This document shows positions 43,724 through 51,966 of a stretch of DNA of 64,000 nucleotides, piece by piece (the stretch's first letter is position 1; each line of letters starts with the position of its first letter). This DNA comes from Streptacidiphilus pinicola (GTDB taxonomy: Bacteria; Actinomycetota; Actinomycetes; Streptomycetales; Streptomycetaceae): positions 5,538 to 69,537 of the forward strand of contig NZ_QKYN01000053.1 in assembly GCF_003258295.1 (NCBI RefSeq), written 5' to 3'. The notes beneath the pieces are model-generated. The model saw only the letters and a list, made by a program, of their open reading frames with translations, did no database searches and was not told the DNA's origin. A program made the translations under genes and the position numbers.

Positions 43724-45109
43724 TCATTCGGAGGCAGCCGGCACCCGGTTGAACACCCGCCCGGCCAGGTCGATCGCGACGACCGCGCCGTTCTCGTCGC
43801 GGCTGAAGAAGCCGCGCTGCCCCGTGAGGCCGCCCTCGGTGATGATGTACTCGTCCCCGTCGCCGGGGAGCAAGCCCATGGCGGCCGGCTCGTAGTCCGC
43901 GGGCATCTCGTCCGTCGAGGCCGCACGGATCTCCGGCTTGATCGCGGCCGCGAGTGTCAGCCCGTTCCCGTCCGTCGCGATGGTGAGCGTCATGACATCG
44001 ATGTCGTACCCGCCCACGATCTCCTGGGCGCGCGCCGCGTCGTACGGGATCGGCTCGGGGTCCCGGTCGAGAATGCCAAGGTAGTTCTCCAGCGCCCAGC
44101 GGACGATGGCCTGGTTGCACGTGGTGCCGTCCGGGCCGGCATTGGACGTCACGACGATGGCGAAGTTCCGGTCGGGCACGATGAGGAACTCGGCGAACTG
44201 GCCGTTCGCCGACCCGCCGTGCCCGAACGTGTGAACGCCGTCCACGTCGCGCAGGAACCAGCAGATGCCCAAAGCGTCGCCGAGCGAGCTGGCCTGCAGC
44301 GCGACGGTCGGGACCCGCATGTGCCGCACCGCCTCGGCGGGCAGCACCTGGGCACCGCTCGGTGTGCGACCGTCGGCGAGGTGGACCTGGGCCCAGCGAA
44401 GCAGGTCCGACACCGTGGAGTTCAGGCCCCCGCCCGGGTTCTGACAGCGTGGCACCTGCCATTCCTGTGCGACGGAGAGCGTCCCGTCCTCAGCGCGGTT
44501 GTGCCCTTCCGCGAACCGGCGGGCGCGGACGTCCTCGGGGGCGAAGAAGCTGTTGGACAGGCCCGCGGGCTCGAGTACGAGAGCGGAGACGGCCTGCTCG
44601 TACGTCAGACCCGTGACCTTCTCCAGGATTCGCCCGACCAGGTTGTATCCCGCCTGGCTGTAGGAGGACCGGGTCCCGGGGGGCGCGATCTGCCTCAGCT
44701 CGGGGAACTTCGCCACGAACTGGGCCAGGGCGTCGTCCCCGTCACCGGTGTCGACGAGGAGGTTCCACTCCAGCCCAGCGGTGTGGTTGAGCAGGTTCAA
44801 GACGGTGATCTCCGTAGCGGCCTGCTCGTCTGCCAGTTCGAGCTCGGGCACGTATCGGCGCACCGGCGCCTCCAGCTCGACCCGCCCGTCCGCGACCAGG
44901 CGCATCAGCGCGGTCGCGGTGAACGACTTGGTGATCGAGCCGATCTGGAACAGCGTGTGCTGGTCGACGGGCAGTGGGTTGTCGAGGCTGGTCATACCGT
45001 GGGCGGCGAAGATCTCCTGGCCGTCGGCCCAGATGCCGACGGCGACGCCCGGGATGCCGAACTTGGCGGCCGTGGCCTGGACGACATCGGACAGCTTGTC
45101 CTGGGACAT
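43724..45109 (-). CDS. Serine beta-lactamase-like hydrolase
   Basis: 461 residues from ATG 45109 with GGGGAA upstream. Class C-like beta-lactamase/DD-peptidase fold: Ser-x-x-Lys in FQIGSITKSFTATAL, Tyr-x-Asn in SYSQAGYNLVGRIL, and a late HTFGHGGSANGQFA (HGG replacing KTG). No signal peptide is visible, so it is likely an intracellular esterase, amidase or peptidase. A divergent tetR gene shares a long operator, suggesting induction by a small molecule. Confidence 0.85.
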   Translation of the reverse strand: MSQDKLSDVVQATAAKFGIPGVAVGIWADGQEIFAAHGMTSLDNPLPVDQHTLFQIGSITKSFTATALMRLVADGRVELEAPVRRYVPELELADEQAATEITVLNLLNHTAGLEWNLLVDTGDGDDALAQFVAKFPELRQIAPPGTRSSYSQAGYNLVGRILEKVTGLTYEQAVSALVLEPAGLSNSFFAPEDVRARRFAEGHNRAEDGTLSVAQEWQVPRCQNPGGGLNSTVSDLLRWAQVHLADGRTPSGAQVLPAEAVRHMRVPTVALQASSLGDALGICWFLRDVDGVHTFGHGGSANGQFAEFLIVPDRNFAIVVTSNAGPDGTTCNQAIVRWALENYLGILDRDPEPIPYDAARAQEIVGGYDIDVMTLTIATDGNGLTLAAAIKPEIRAASTDEMPADYEPAAMGLLPGDGDEYIITEGGLTGQRGFFSRDENGAVVAIDLAGRVFNRVPAASE

Positions 45110-45178
45110 TCCGTTCCCCTGTTCGCGCTATGTGTGCGGCGTCGAGCTCGGTCGCGCGGCGCCCCTGCGGAGACTGCA

Positions 45179-45255
45179 CTTGCACTGTGTTCAAGTAGAA
45201 CGGTACGGCAGTACTTGAACACAGTGCAAGTCCCTTCCTGAACTATGTTCAAGTC
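45179..45255. promoter_or_regulatory. Perfect 19-bp operator dyad between serine hydrolase and tetR
   Basis: The arms 45179-45197 and 45212-45230 are exact complements, separated by 14 bases. A third related site (TGAACTATGTTCAAG, about 45239-45253) lies just before tetR. The common core is GTTCAAG. The arrangement predicts TetR binding that represses both genes. Confidence 0.8.
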
Positions 45256-45270
45256 CGCTATGTTGAGCGC

Positions 45271-45972
45271 ATGCCCCGCGACACCCTGACCCGCGAACAG
45301 ATCGTCCACGCCGCCGTCGAACTACTGGACGCCGAAGGCATGGAAGGCCTGAACATGCGCGCCCTGGGCAAGCGGCTGGGCGCCGCGGCCACCGCCGTCT
45401 ACTGGCACGTGGGCAGCAAGGACGACCTCATCGCACTGGCCGGGGACCACGTGTGGAACGAGATCGCACTGCCCGACCTGCAACGATGCAGCCCCGACGA
45501 CTGGCGGCCGGCCGCCACCGACATGGCAGACGGCCTACACGCGATGCTCACCCGCCACCCCTGGCTCGTGCAGGCATTCGGCTCCTTGCTGATGGCCGGC
45601 CCCGGAAAGGCCCGGCACGACGACCACAACCTCGCCCTCTACGAGGCGGCAGGATTCACCGGCGCGCGCGCAGACCAGGCGGCGGCCGCCGTCTTCACCT
45701 TCGTGCTCGGAAACGCCGTTGGGACGGCCGCCGCTGCCTCCCTCACCCGCAAGCTCGACCGTGAGGGCGACAACGCCGCCCAGTCGATGCGTGAAGGCAT
45801 GGCGAAGGCCCGCGAGGTCGCTTCCTCCTTCCCGCGGTTGCGCGCGCGCCTGGAAACGGCCGCCGCCGACTACGGCGCGGCGCCGGACGACACCTTCGCG
45901 TTCGGCCTGCGCGCCGTCCTCGCCGGGCTGGAAAGCCAACGCGACGCTGCCGACAGCTTCGAAAGCGCGTAA
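45271..45972 (+). CDS. TetR-family regulator (TetR_C class)
   Basis: 233 residues from ATG 45271. N-terminal HTH (TREQIVHAAVELLDAEGMEGLNMRALGKRLG, VYWHVGSKDDL) is followed by a TetR-type C-terminal domain (LTRHPWLVQAFGS, VFTFVLGNAVGTAA). It is divergent from the serine hydrolase and probably controls it and itself. A paralogue lies at 49141-49887 (shared LLDAEG.EGL.MR.LG.RL.AAATA.YW.V.SK). Confidence 0.88.
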   Translation: MPRDTLTREQIVHAAVELLDAEGMEGLNMRALGKRLGAAATAVYWHVGSKDDLIALAGDHVWNEIALPDLQRCSPDDWRPAATDMADGLHAMLTRHPWLVQAFGSLLMAGPGKARHDDHNLALYEAAGFTGARADQAAAAVFTFVLGNAVGTAAAASLTRKLDREGDNAAQSMREGMAKAREVASSFPRLRARLETAAADYGAAPDDTFAFGLRAVLAGLESQRDAADSFESA

Positions 45973-46169
45973 TCCACGCCCGGAAACCGCAGGCTTACGA
46001 CGACCACCGCAGTGTGCGACCCCCCGTTCGATGATGGGACCTGGTCATGACCGCGGTCTGCGGCGCGAGTTCGTGACCGGTCGAGCGCTGAGCTGCGTGT
46101 CCGCTCGGCGGACCGGCCCCCTCGCTCTCCCCGCAACAGGTGGTGCGGGCCGAGCGTACTCGCACCCTC

Positions 46170-46303
46170 CCGGGGGCGCCGCCCCCGGACCCCCGCCAGC
46201 GCCCAGGCGGCGCTGGACCCGCCCTACCTGGGGGAGCCTTGCGGCTTCCCCCAGACCCCCTTACGCCACGCACGGCGCCGTGCCGGGCCGAGGGCGGCCC
46301 GGC
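46170..46303. repeat. Array of five GC-rich palindromes, telomere-like
   Basis: Adjacent perfect or near-perfect hairpins: CCGGGGGC/GCCCCCGG (46170-46188, 3-base loop); CCAGCGCC/GGCGCTGG (46196-46216); CTGGGGGAGCC with GGCTTCCCCCAG (46228-46254, one bulge); GCACGGCGCCGTGC (46270-46283); and GCCGGGCC/GGCCCGGC (46282-46303). Linear Streptomyces ends show comparable packed palindromes with small loops. Clusters of hairpins that terminate transcription are an alternative. Confidence 0.6.
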
Positions 46304-46680
46304 ACAGCACCGTGCCCAGATGCAGCGGGTTGCTGTCGAAGGGGGCTGAGGAGCAACCCCCCGATCGCCGTCGCCTGCCCTCGCGTGTGGCTCACGAGAA
46401 CTGACAGAGGATCGCGGCGAAAGACAGGTCAGTCCAGGACCAGGATCAGACCCGGAACGACGACCACCCGGCACCTCCCTTACGGGTACAAGAGGGGGTG
46501 CTGGAAAGCCCTTGGGGCGCCTGGGTCTATGAGGAACCAAGGGCAACTCAAGGGGCGATCAACAGCCGTACGTGTTCTCCTACGGGGCCGGTGACGGGAA
46601 GTCACAGACCCGTTGAGAGGAAGGAAGCAGCCGCTTAAGGGGAAATCAACGACCGCTCGAGAGGATGCTGACAACAGGTC

Positions 46681-46899
46681 ACTGTTGCTCCACGAGCCAG
46701 TCTGAGGATCCAAGAGACCCTTCCTCCTCGCCCCCACGACCCGCTTCGTGCCAGCATTTGTATTAGTCCTTGTGCGGAGGTCCGTTGGGGCTGACGCCAA
46801 CGGGGGAAGCGGGCTCCACCCCACTGATGCACGGACTGTTGCTGCGTGAGCCAGCGATGTGAAACCCTCGCTCGAACCTGTTGCTGTACGAGCCACAGA
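46681..46899 (+). repeat. Three 23-bp iteron-like repeats upstream of winged-helix genes
   Basis: Copies at 46681, 46835-46857 and 46877-46899 share ACTGTTGCT, four variable bases, then GAGCCAG. The last two are 42 bp apart (four helix turns) and end just before the ribosome site of the first winged-helix gene. Two further copies flank the pair downstream. They may bind the encoded proteins. Confidence 0.75.
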
Positions 46900-46911
46900 A
46901 AGGAGGTGGCG

Positions 46912-47394
46912 ATGGGCAAGATGAAGCCGCAGACCGCGCAGCTGGTGAACGCGGACACCGGAGAGCTCGTGGAGGTGACCACGACCTTCAGGGCGCTCCA
47001 GGAGACGTACCTCTTCGACGGGGCCTACACCCCGCAGAGCGACGGGTTGTGGCTGAAGCTGCTCGACAAGAGGTCAGGGCTCACGCCAACTGATCGGGAC
47101 ATCCTCCTGCTGCATGTCGTGGCAGCCCACGGAAAGCGTTCCACTGGTCCGCTGCGGTGGATGCGCGCGGAGATCGCCCAGTTCCTGGGAGTCACCCCGC
47201 GGACCGTCGCGGGCTCCATCCGCAAGCTCGCCAAGCTGGATCTGCTCGTCGAGGCCGAGCGGCACGGACGGATCGTCTACTACAAGCCGACGCCGCATCT
47301 CGCCAGCAGGGCCGGCGGTGAACAGCAGCGCAGGGATGCGCAGGCCGCACCGCCGCCGAACCTTCCGACGATCCAGGAGCGAAGGGCATCCTGA
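46912..47394 (+). CDS. Winged-helix protein, candidate replication initiator or repressor
   Basis: 160 residues from ATG 46912 with AAAGGAGGTGGC upstream. The fold reads LWLKLLDKRSGLTPTDRDILLLH, then AEIAQFLGVTPRTVAGSIRKLAKLDLLVE and a wing GRIVYYKPTP. The tail is Ala/Pro/Arg. It overlaps the next gene (TGATG) and is framed by five direct repeats, a layout seen in small plasmid replication modules. Regulation of the operon through the repeats is equally possible. The family is not identified. Confidence 0.62.
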   Translation: MGKMKPQTAQLVNADTGELVEVTTTFRALQETYLFDGAYTPQSDGLWLKLLDKRSGLTPTDRDILLLHVVAAHGKRSTGPLRWMRAEIAQFLGVTPRTVAGSIRKLAKLDLLVEAERHGRIVYYKPTPHLASRAGGEQQRRDAQAAPPPNLPTIQERRAS

Positions 47395-47741
47395 TGAACG
47401 ATGACTTCACTTTCCGCTCCTTGGCCGAGCTGGCCTTGCCCCCTGACCGGGTCGGCGAATGGCTCAGCATGTCTGCTCCCCAGTTGCGGATCATGAACTT
47501 CTACCTGCTGGTGGAGGTGCACCCGGACTACGGTGCAGTGATGAGCCCGGCGATGAAGATCGCTGCCTACCTCGGCATGAACCGGTCCCAGTTCGCCCGG
47601 GACGTGCGAGAGCTCGCCGTCGAAGGCTGGCTTCAGGAGATCACCCGCATCGGCAACATCCGCTACTACGGCGTCGGCCCGAAGGTGACCGGGGCCGGCT
47701 CCAAGTCCAATGTGGTGGAGCTGCGGCAACGCACTGCGTGA
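47394..47741 (+). CDS. Second winged-helix protein of the repeat-flanked pair
   Basis: 115 residues from ATG 47394. Winged helix: SMSAPQLRIMNFYLLVEVHP, AMKIAAYLGMNRSQFARDVREL, then LQEITRIGNIRYYGVG. Distantly similar in layout to the preceding protein. The two are translationally coupled and lie between repeats at 46877-46899 and 47771-47845. Likely a partner in DNA binding. Confidence 0.62.
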   Translation: MNDDFTFRSLAELALPPDRVGEWLSMSAPQLRIMNFYLLVEVHPDYGAVMSPAMKIAAYLGMNRSQFARDVRELAVEGWLQEITRIGNIRYYGVGPKVTGAGSKSNVVELRQRTA

Positions 47742-47770
47742 CTTGTCCGCCCGCCTGGCCGAGCAGCCTG

Positions 47771-47845
47771 ACTGTTGCTGAACGGGCCAGCGAGAGGAAA
47801 ACCGAACGGCATCCTTCCACTCACTGTTGCTGAGGGAGCCAGTGA
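47771..47845 (+). repeat. Two iteron-like repeats downstream of the pair
   Basis: Copies at 47771-47793 and 47823-47845 match the upstream set (ACTGTTGCTG then GAGCCAG or GGGCCAG) and are 52 bp apart. The same orientation is kept. Confidence 0.75.
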
Positions 47846-47850
47846 AGGAC

Positions 47851-47892
47851 GGCCCTGTGTCCTGTCCTGTTGCCAGGACAGGACACAGGGCC
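47851..47892. terminator. Perfect 19-bp hairpin between convergent genes
   Basis: The arms 47851-47869 and 47874-47892 are exact complements around a 4-base TTGC loop. There is no T-run. It separates the plus-strand winged-helix pair from the minus-strand beta-repeat gene and is probably a bidirectional terminator. Confidence 0.8.
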
Positions 47893-47915
47893 GTGTCGCG
47901 GCAGGGGGCGTCCGG

Positions 47916-48755
47916 TCAGGAGCCGCTGGGCGCCCGCTGGACCATGACGTCGCCGAGGTTCGTCGACCCGGTGATCCGAACGTCGTTCAGGTCCGAGTCC
48001 GGGAGGTCCAGGCCTTCGAGAGCGTTGTGGATTCTCCCCAACTGCGTGTGCACGTCCAAATGGGCAGAGCTGCCCTCGCGGACGCCGATCTCAAGATTGC
48101 CGAGGTTACTGCGCAGGTCGATGGTGCCGCGGACCACTTCCCTGACCTTCACGTGCCCGCTGGAGGTCGTCGCCACGACGCAGGCCCCGGCACGGCCGAT
48201 GGTGATGTTCCCGTTGGTTCCCTGCACCTCAACGTCGCCGGCGGCGAGTCCGACCTGAGTGTCACCGTTGGTGTTCGTCAGCCGGGCGTTGCCGTCCACC
48301 GAGTCGATCCGCAGGTGGCCCGATCCGGCGCTGACCTCCACCTGGCCCAGGGCCCGGCCGACGTCTATGTTCCCGTGCTGGGTCAGGACCCGGACGGCGT
48401 TGCCCTGGGCGATGCGGACGTTTCCGGTGCCGGTGCGGACCTCGCAGTCCCCAAGGACGCCGGTGCTGGTCAAGTGGCCCGCCGTCACGTCCGCCTCAAG
48501 CCTGGAACCTTGGGGGAGCGAGACTTTGAGCGAGACAGAGCCACGCAGATCGAAGAGCGGTGTCCTGACCGTCAGCCGGCCGCCGGCGTACTTGACCTGA
48601 GTTGCCTCGGCAACACGGATGTCGTCCGCGTTCCCGGCGGTGGACGGGCGGACTTCGACGGAGGTCTCGCCCTGGTTCGACACGGTGATCTCCGCGCTGC
48701 CGGCCCCAAGATGGATGGTGGCGTCAACGGGCCCTGCGCTTCTGAAAGAAGACAT
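47916..48755 (-). CDS. DUF4097-type beta-repeat protein
   Basis: 279 residues from ATG 48755. The sequence is a run of short beta-strand repeats (GSAEITVSNQG, TGNVRIAQGNAVRVLTQHGN, SGHLRIDSVDGNARLTNTNGD), the signature of DUF4097 adhesin-like proteins thought to form a beta-helix. No signal peptide is seen. In actinobacteria these are often near toxin-like or regulatory genes; the function is unknown. Confidence 0.78.
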   Translation of the reverse strand: MSSFRSAGPVDATIHLGAGSAEITVSNQGETSVEVRPSTAGNADDIRVAEATQVKYAGGRLTVRTPLFDLRGSVSLKVSLPQGSRLEADVTAGHLTSTGVLGDCEVRTGTGNVRIAQGNAVRVLTQHGNIDVGRALGQVEVSAGSGHLRIDSVDGNARLTNTNGDTQVGLAAGDVEVQGTNGNITIGRAGACVVATTSSGHVKVREVVRGTIDLRSNLGNLEIGVREGSSAHLDVHTQLGRIHNALEGLDLPDSDLNDVRITGSTNLGDVMVQRAPSGS

Positions 48756-49140
48756 GACTGATCCGTTCTCACGAGTGATGGTGGGAAGCGCTGCCTGCCG
48801 GGGCGGGCAGCCCGGACAAGGGCCATGGCGGCGCATCGGCGTGCGCCTGTGTACTCGATCTGGCGTCAGATGCGCTGCTGGACCTGCAGGTTCAGCAAGA
48901 GGAACTGGTCGGCCGTGGCATGGCGTCATGTGTGCAGGACGACGGTGGTCACCAGCGACTGGCGCGCGTCCCCGCTCGCACGCGTCCCCCTTGGACCCGG
49001 GGGCCGCTACCCCCTCAGTTTCCGGATTCTCGCAGACCAGAACGGGTATCCCTGACACGCGCAGGCTATTATTTGGAACTTCGATAACTGGCCGATAGCG
49101 GTCCGGCCTAACGTCGATGGAGTGCAGGCAAACGGCACCC
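48756..49140. other. Intergenic region without visible gene
   Basis: About 385 bases containing the promoter region of the DUF4097 gene. A short AT-richer stretch near 49065-49095 contains TTCGATAACTGG. No gene is supported. Confidence 0.5.
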
Positions 49141-49887
49141 TCAAGGGCAGGGAGTGCAGGCTTGGAGAGTGTTCAGAGCCACCGGGACGGCGTGGTTCGA
49201 CGGTGGGAGCGGTCGGGTTCTGATTCTGTGCTCGAGTCCGTCCAGGACCGCCCTGAGGCCGAACTCGAAGCTACGCCCGGGCGCAGACCCGTAGCCGGTC
49301 TCGGTGGCCCCTTCCAAGCGTTCCCGCAGCCGGGGAAAACGCAGAGCGACTTCTTTGGCTTCCTCCAACGATTGCTGGACCCGAGACTGGGAGTTTCCAC
49401 TCCCGCGACTGAGCTGACGATTCAGGGAATCGGAGGTGGATCCGCCGAGAGCATGGCCGAGAACGAACATGAAGACCGTGGTCGCTGCGTCGTCGACCTC
49501 CGCGCCGACGAATCCGGCCTTCTCGTAGACCGCGAGAATGCGGTCGTCGTGGCGGGCCTTGTTCTCTCCGTAGACAGGCTGGGATGCGAAGGCGGTCACG
49601 AGCCAGGGATGCTGGCTGACCATGCGGTGGAGGCCGCCGGCCATGTCTGCCGCCGCCGTTCGCCAATCGACCCGATCAAGATCGGGGAGTACCACCTCGC
49701 CCCATACCTCGTTGCTCGCCAGTATGAGAAGATGACTCTTGCTCGTGACATACCAATACATGGCTGTGGCGGCGGCATCGAGCCGGTCGCCGAGGCGGCG
49801 CATGGACAAGCCTTCCAATCCTTCGGCGTCCAGCAGCTCAATAGCGGCCTGAATGATGATCTCTTTGCTCAAGTCATCTCGCGACAT
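49141..49887 (-). CDS. TetR-family regulator, paralogue of the gene at 45271
   Basis: 248 residues from ATG 49887. HTH KEIIIQAAIELLDAEGLEGLSMRRLGDRLDAAATAMYW, then MVSQHPWLVTAFASQ and VFMFVLGHALGG, matching the TetR_C class. The last ~25 residues are extra. It is closely related to the TetR at 45271-45972. No obvious divergent target is next to it; the nearest gene on the right is a TrmB/LuxR-type regulator. Confidence 0.85.
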   Translation of the reverse strand: MSRDDLSKEIIIQAAIELLDAEGLEGLSMRRLGDRLDAAATAMYWYVTSKSHLLILASNEVWGEVVLPDLDRVDWRTAAADMAGGLHRMVSQHPWLVTAFASQPVYGENKARHDDRILAVYEKAGFVGAEVDDAATTVFMFVLGHALGGSTSDSLNRQLSRGSGNSQSRVQQSLEEAKEVALRFPRLRERLEGATETGYGSAPGRSFEFGLRAVLDGLEHRIRTRPLPPSNHAVPVALNTLQACTPCP

Positions 49888-50028
49888 GGCGTCAGGTTAG
49901 CGCCGATTTTAGAATTACACAGTCCGGGAAGGCAGATCTCGCGCCATGCGAGCGGACCTTCCTGTCGTACATACACAATGCAGAGTGCGAAATTAATGAT
50001 CAGCAATGAATGCCTCGCGGGGCAGGGC

Positions 50029-51003
50029 TTAGAGCCATCCGCGCTTCGCCGCGTTGATGCCGGCCTGGAATCGACTCGAGGCGTCCAGGCGGAACATCAG
50101 GCCGGACATGATCCTGCGCACGGTGCGCAGCGAGACTCCGAGTTTCCGGGCCGCCGCGTCGTCGGTGCACCCGGTGCTGATCAGGTCGAGCAGAGCCCTC
50201 TCCATCGGGTTGCACCCGTGCTCGTCGATCGGGGCGGTCTCGCCGAAGGGTGTGGCGACGGCCCAGACACTCTCGAACAGTGCATGAACGACGGCGACCA
50301 CGGACGGACTGTGGACCTCGAGCGCGCCGATGCGCGGATCACTGACGTCCAGGGGCAGGATGGCGAGCTTGCGGTCGACGACGATCAGCGGGATAGGGAC
50401 GGAGGGGACCGTGCGCATCTGGCCGCCGAGCCTGGTCAACCACTCGGCGTAGGCCAGGGTGTCGGGGTCGTTGCGGAAGCTTTCGCGGGACACCGAACGG
50501 ATCACCACGCCCCGCTTGAGCGCCTGCTCGTTCAGGGGACCGGAGGCGTCACGGGCGTCGGGCCGGTCGGCGCCACCGGGGTTCAGCGAGAGGATCTCGG
50601 TCTCGGTCAGGCGCTGGATTTCCTCCAGCCTGCTGCGGACGGCGTCGATCCCTTCCAGCCGGAGCGCGCCGTCCCAGTCGCGCGTGCGCTCGTGCTGGGC
50701 CGCGATGGCGGCGATCTCGGCCCGGGTCGCTTCGATCTGCGCCTGCCGAGCGGCGGCATCTGCTTCTGCGGCGGCGAGCAGCGCGGCCAGGCCCACCTCG
50801 GGGCTGACCGGTCTGACGCCCCCTCCGGCACGCGACGAGGGTCTCAGCAGTTCCAGATCGCCCAGTTCGTCGAGCGCGCATCGGATGTCGTCCTCGGGGA
50901 GTCCGGTGTCCGCCGCCAGATCCGCGACGCCGTGGTCGGGATGGCCGAGCATGCTGCGGTAGACGGCCTCGGCGCGGGCAGACAGCCCCAAGAACTGCAG
51001 CAT
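50029..51003 (-). CDS. TrmB-LuxR hybrid regulator
   Basis: ATG 51003 is chosen (GGGGGAG upstream); a start at 51027 is less likely. 324 residues: N-terminal TrmB-like winged helix (GLSARAEAVYRSMLGHPDHGVADLAADTGL), a helical region (LAALLAAAEADAAARQAQIEATRAEIAAI, likely coiled coil), a ligand-type central domain, and a C-terminal LuxR HTH (LLDLISTGCTDDAAARKLGVSLRTVRRIMSGLM). Such proteins act as pathway-specific regulators in Streptomyces clusters. The divergently placed small peptide gene at 51300 is a candidate partner. Confidence 0.83.
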   Translation of the reverse strand: MLQFLGLSARAEAVYRSMLGHPDHGVADLAADTGLPEDDIRCALDELGDLELLRPSSRAGGGVRPVSPEVGLAALLAAAEADAAARQAQIEATRAEIAAIAAQHERTRDWDGALRLEGIDAVRSRLEEIQRLTETEILSLNPGGADRPDARDASGPLNEQALKRGVVIRSVSRESFRNDPDTLAYAEWLTRLGGQMRTVPSVPIPLIVVDRKLAILPLDVSDPRIGALEVHSPSVVAVVHALFESVWAVATPFGETAPIDEHGCNPMERALLDLISTGCTDDAAARKLGVSLRTVRRIMSGLMFRLDASSRFQAGINAAKRGWL

Positions 51004-51299
51004 CAGCTCCCCCTGATGGGGGCACACCTACCCCGCTGTGCAGCGATTTTTACACGAATAGGCAACTCGATCAAGGGTTTCGGGAGTGGACGCGTCAAGA
51101 TCTCGTCAAGACGCTCAACGAAACGACAGGAGACTTCGTCAAGTCCTGTCCCCAAGGTGTCAGGCCACATGGTGACAGCCAGAACCCGGTGACACCGTTC
51201 GGCAACGGCGGACAGGCTAGGGATCACTTCGAAGTCGCCTCCCAAACGGGATGAAGACTCCGAAATCCCTGTTCCCATCCAGTCTCGGGGGAGTCTGTC

Positions 51300-51464
51300 G
51301 TGCCCAAGAAAATCTGCATTGTCCTGAACCTCCTCGCAGCGCTCGGTATTGCGACCGTGCTCTGTGCAGGTCCCGTCTCAGCGGCGGCTCCGGCCAGCGG
51401 AACAACCGCCAGCGACACCTCGTCCCCCGGCACCGGTCTGGGGTGGGGCGCAGCGCCGAGATAG
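51300..51464 (+). CDS. Small secreted peptide with GLGWG C-terminal region
   Basis: 54 residues from GTG 51300 (GGGGGAG upstream), too short for most gene callers. A basic start (PKKICIVLNLLAALGIATVL) is a signal peptide; the exported part is Thr/Ser/Ala rich and ends PGTGLGWGAAPR. It is divergent from the TrmB-LuxR regulator. The second peptide at 63166-63345 has the same layout and ends DDGLPWGG. A signalling peptide or precursor is possible; function not known. Confidence 0.6.
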   Translation: MPKKICIVLNLLAALGIATVLCAGPVSAAAPASGTTASDTSSPGTGLGWGAAPR

Positions 51465-51547
51465 TCCGCGCGTTGTGCTCTCACTCTCAGCCTCAGTGGG
51501 GGCAGGGACGGACCTCCCTCGACTAGTGGCCGCTACGGAGAGCACCT

Positions 51548-51811
51548 ATGCACATGATCACCCTGCACCTGTCCGGCCCCGCCGGTGAGCAGCCGGATCC
51601 CGACCAACTCGCCCAGGCGATGTGGGCCCAGGCCGAGACGACCGACCGAGTGGAGCACCTGCGGATCAGGTCGCATCCCGGACGCGTTGACGTCGTCGCG
51701 TTCCTCCTGGCCGACGAGGCGGAAGCGGCGCGGGCCAGGGCACGGGAACTCGGGCGGCGGACCATCACGGGCACAGCCTGGCTGGCGGGCTGGAGCCTGG
51801 AGGACACCTGA
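51548..51811 (+). CDS. Small hypothetical protein
   Basis: 87 residues from ATG 51548. Alpha/beta composition (MITLHLSGPAGEQPDPDQLA, VDVVAFLLADEAEAARARAREL, GTAWLAGWSLEDT). A GAG-type site is weak. It lies between the peptide gene and the E1-like enzyme, and its small size and position suggest membership in the cluster. No family recognised. Confidence 0.55.
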   Translation: MHMITLHLSGPAGEQPDPDQLAQAMWAQAETTDRVEHLRIRSHPGRVDVVAFLLADEAEAARARARELGRRTITGTAWLAGWSLEDT

Positions 51812-51855
51812 GAAACCGGAGCCGTCCTGCCGACCTTAGCCGGTGAGCCGCATTC

Positions 51856-51886
51856 CGGTATTCGGACCCCACCCGGCCGAATACCG
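51856..51886. promoter_or_regulatory. 10-bp inverted repeat upstream of E1-like gene
   Basis: CGGTATTCGG (51856-51865) and CCGAATACCG (51877-51886) are exact complements, 11 bases apart, about 80 bases before the E1-like start. A related CGGTAACCGAATG follows. Likely an operator or stem-loop. Confidence 0.55.
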
Positions 51887-51966
51887 AGCGGTAACCGAAT
51901 GGCCGGCCAGGAACAGGGACGCCGGGGCCGCACACCTCTTCACTCCCTGCGTAAGGAAGCCCAGAA

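Larger units (their letters stand above)
45973..46911. other. Intergenic region with palindromes and repeats
   Basis: About 940 bases without a gene. Contents: GC-rich palindrome array (46170-46303), then three copies of the 23-bp repeat (from 46681), and other short words such as CGAGAGG. The part 45973-46165 shows nothing distinct. Confidence 0.6.

Noticed and set aside
46170..46303. CRISPR array
   Set aside because: The palindromes differ in sequence and are not separated by constant-length spacers; no cas genes nearby.
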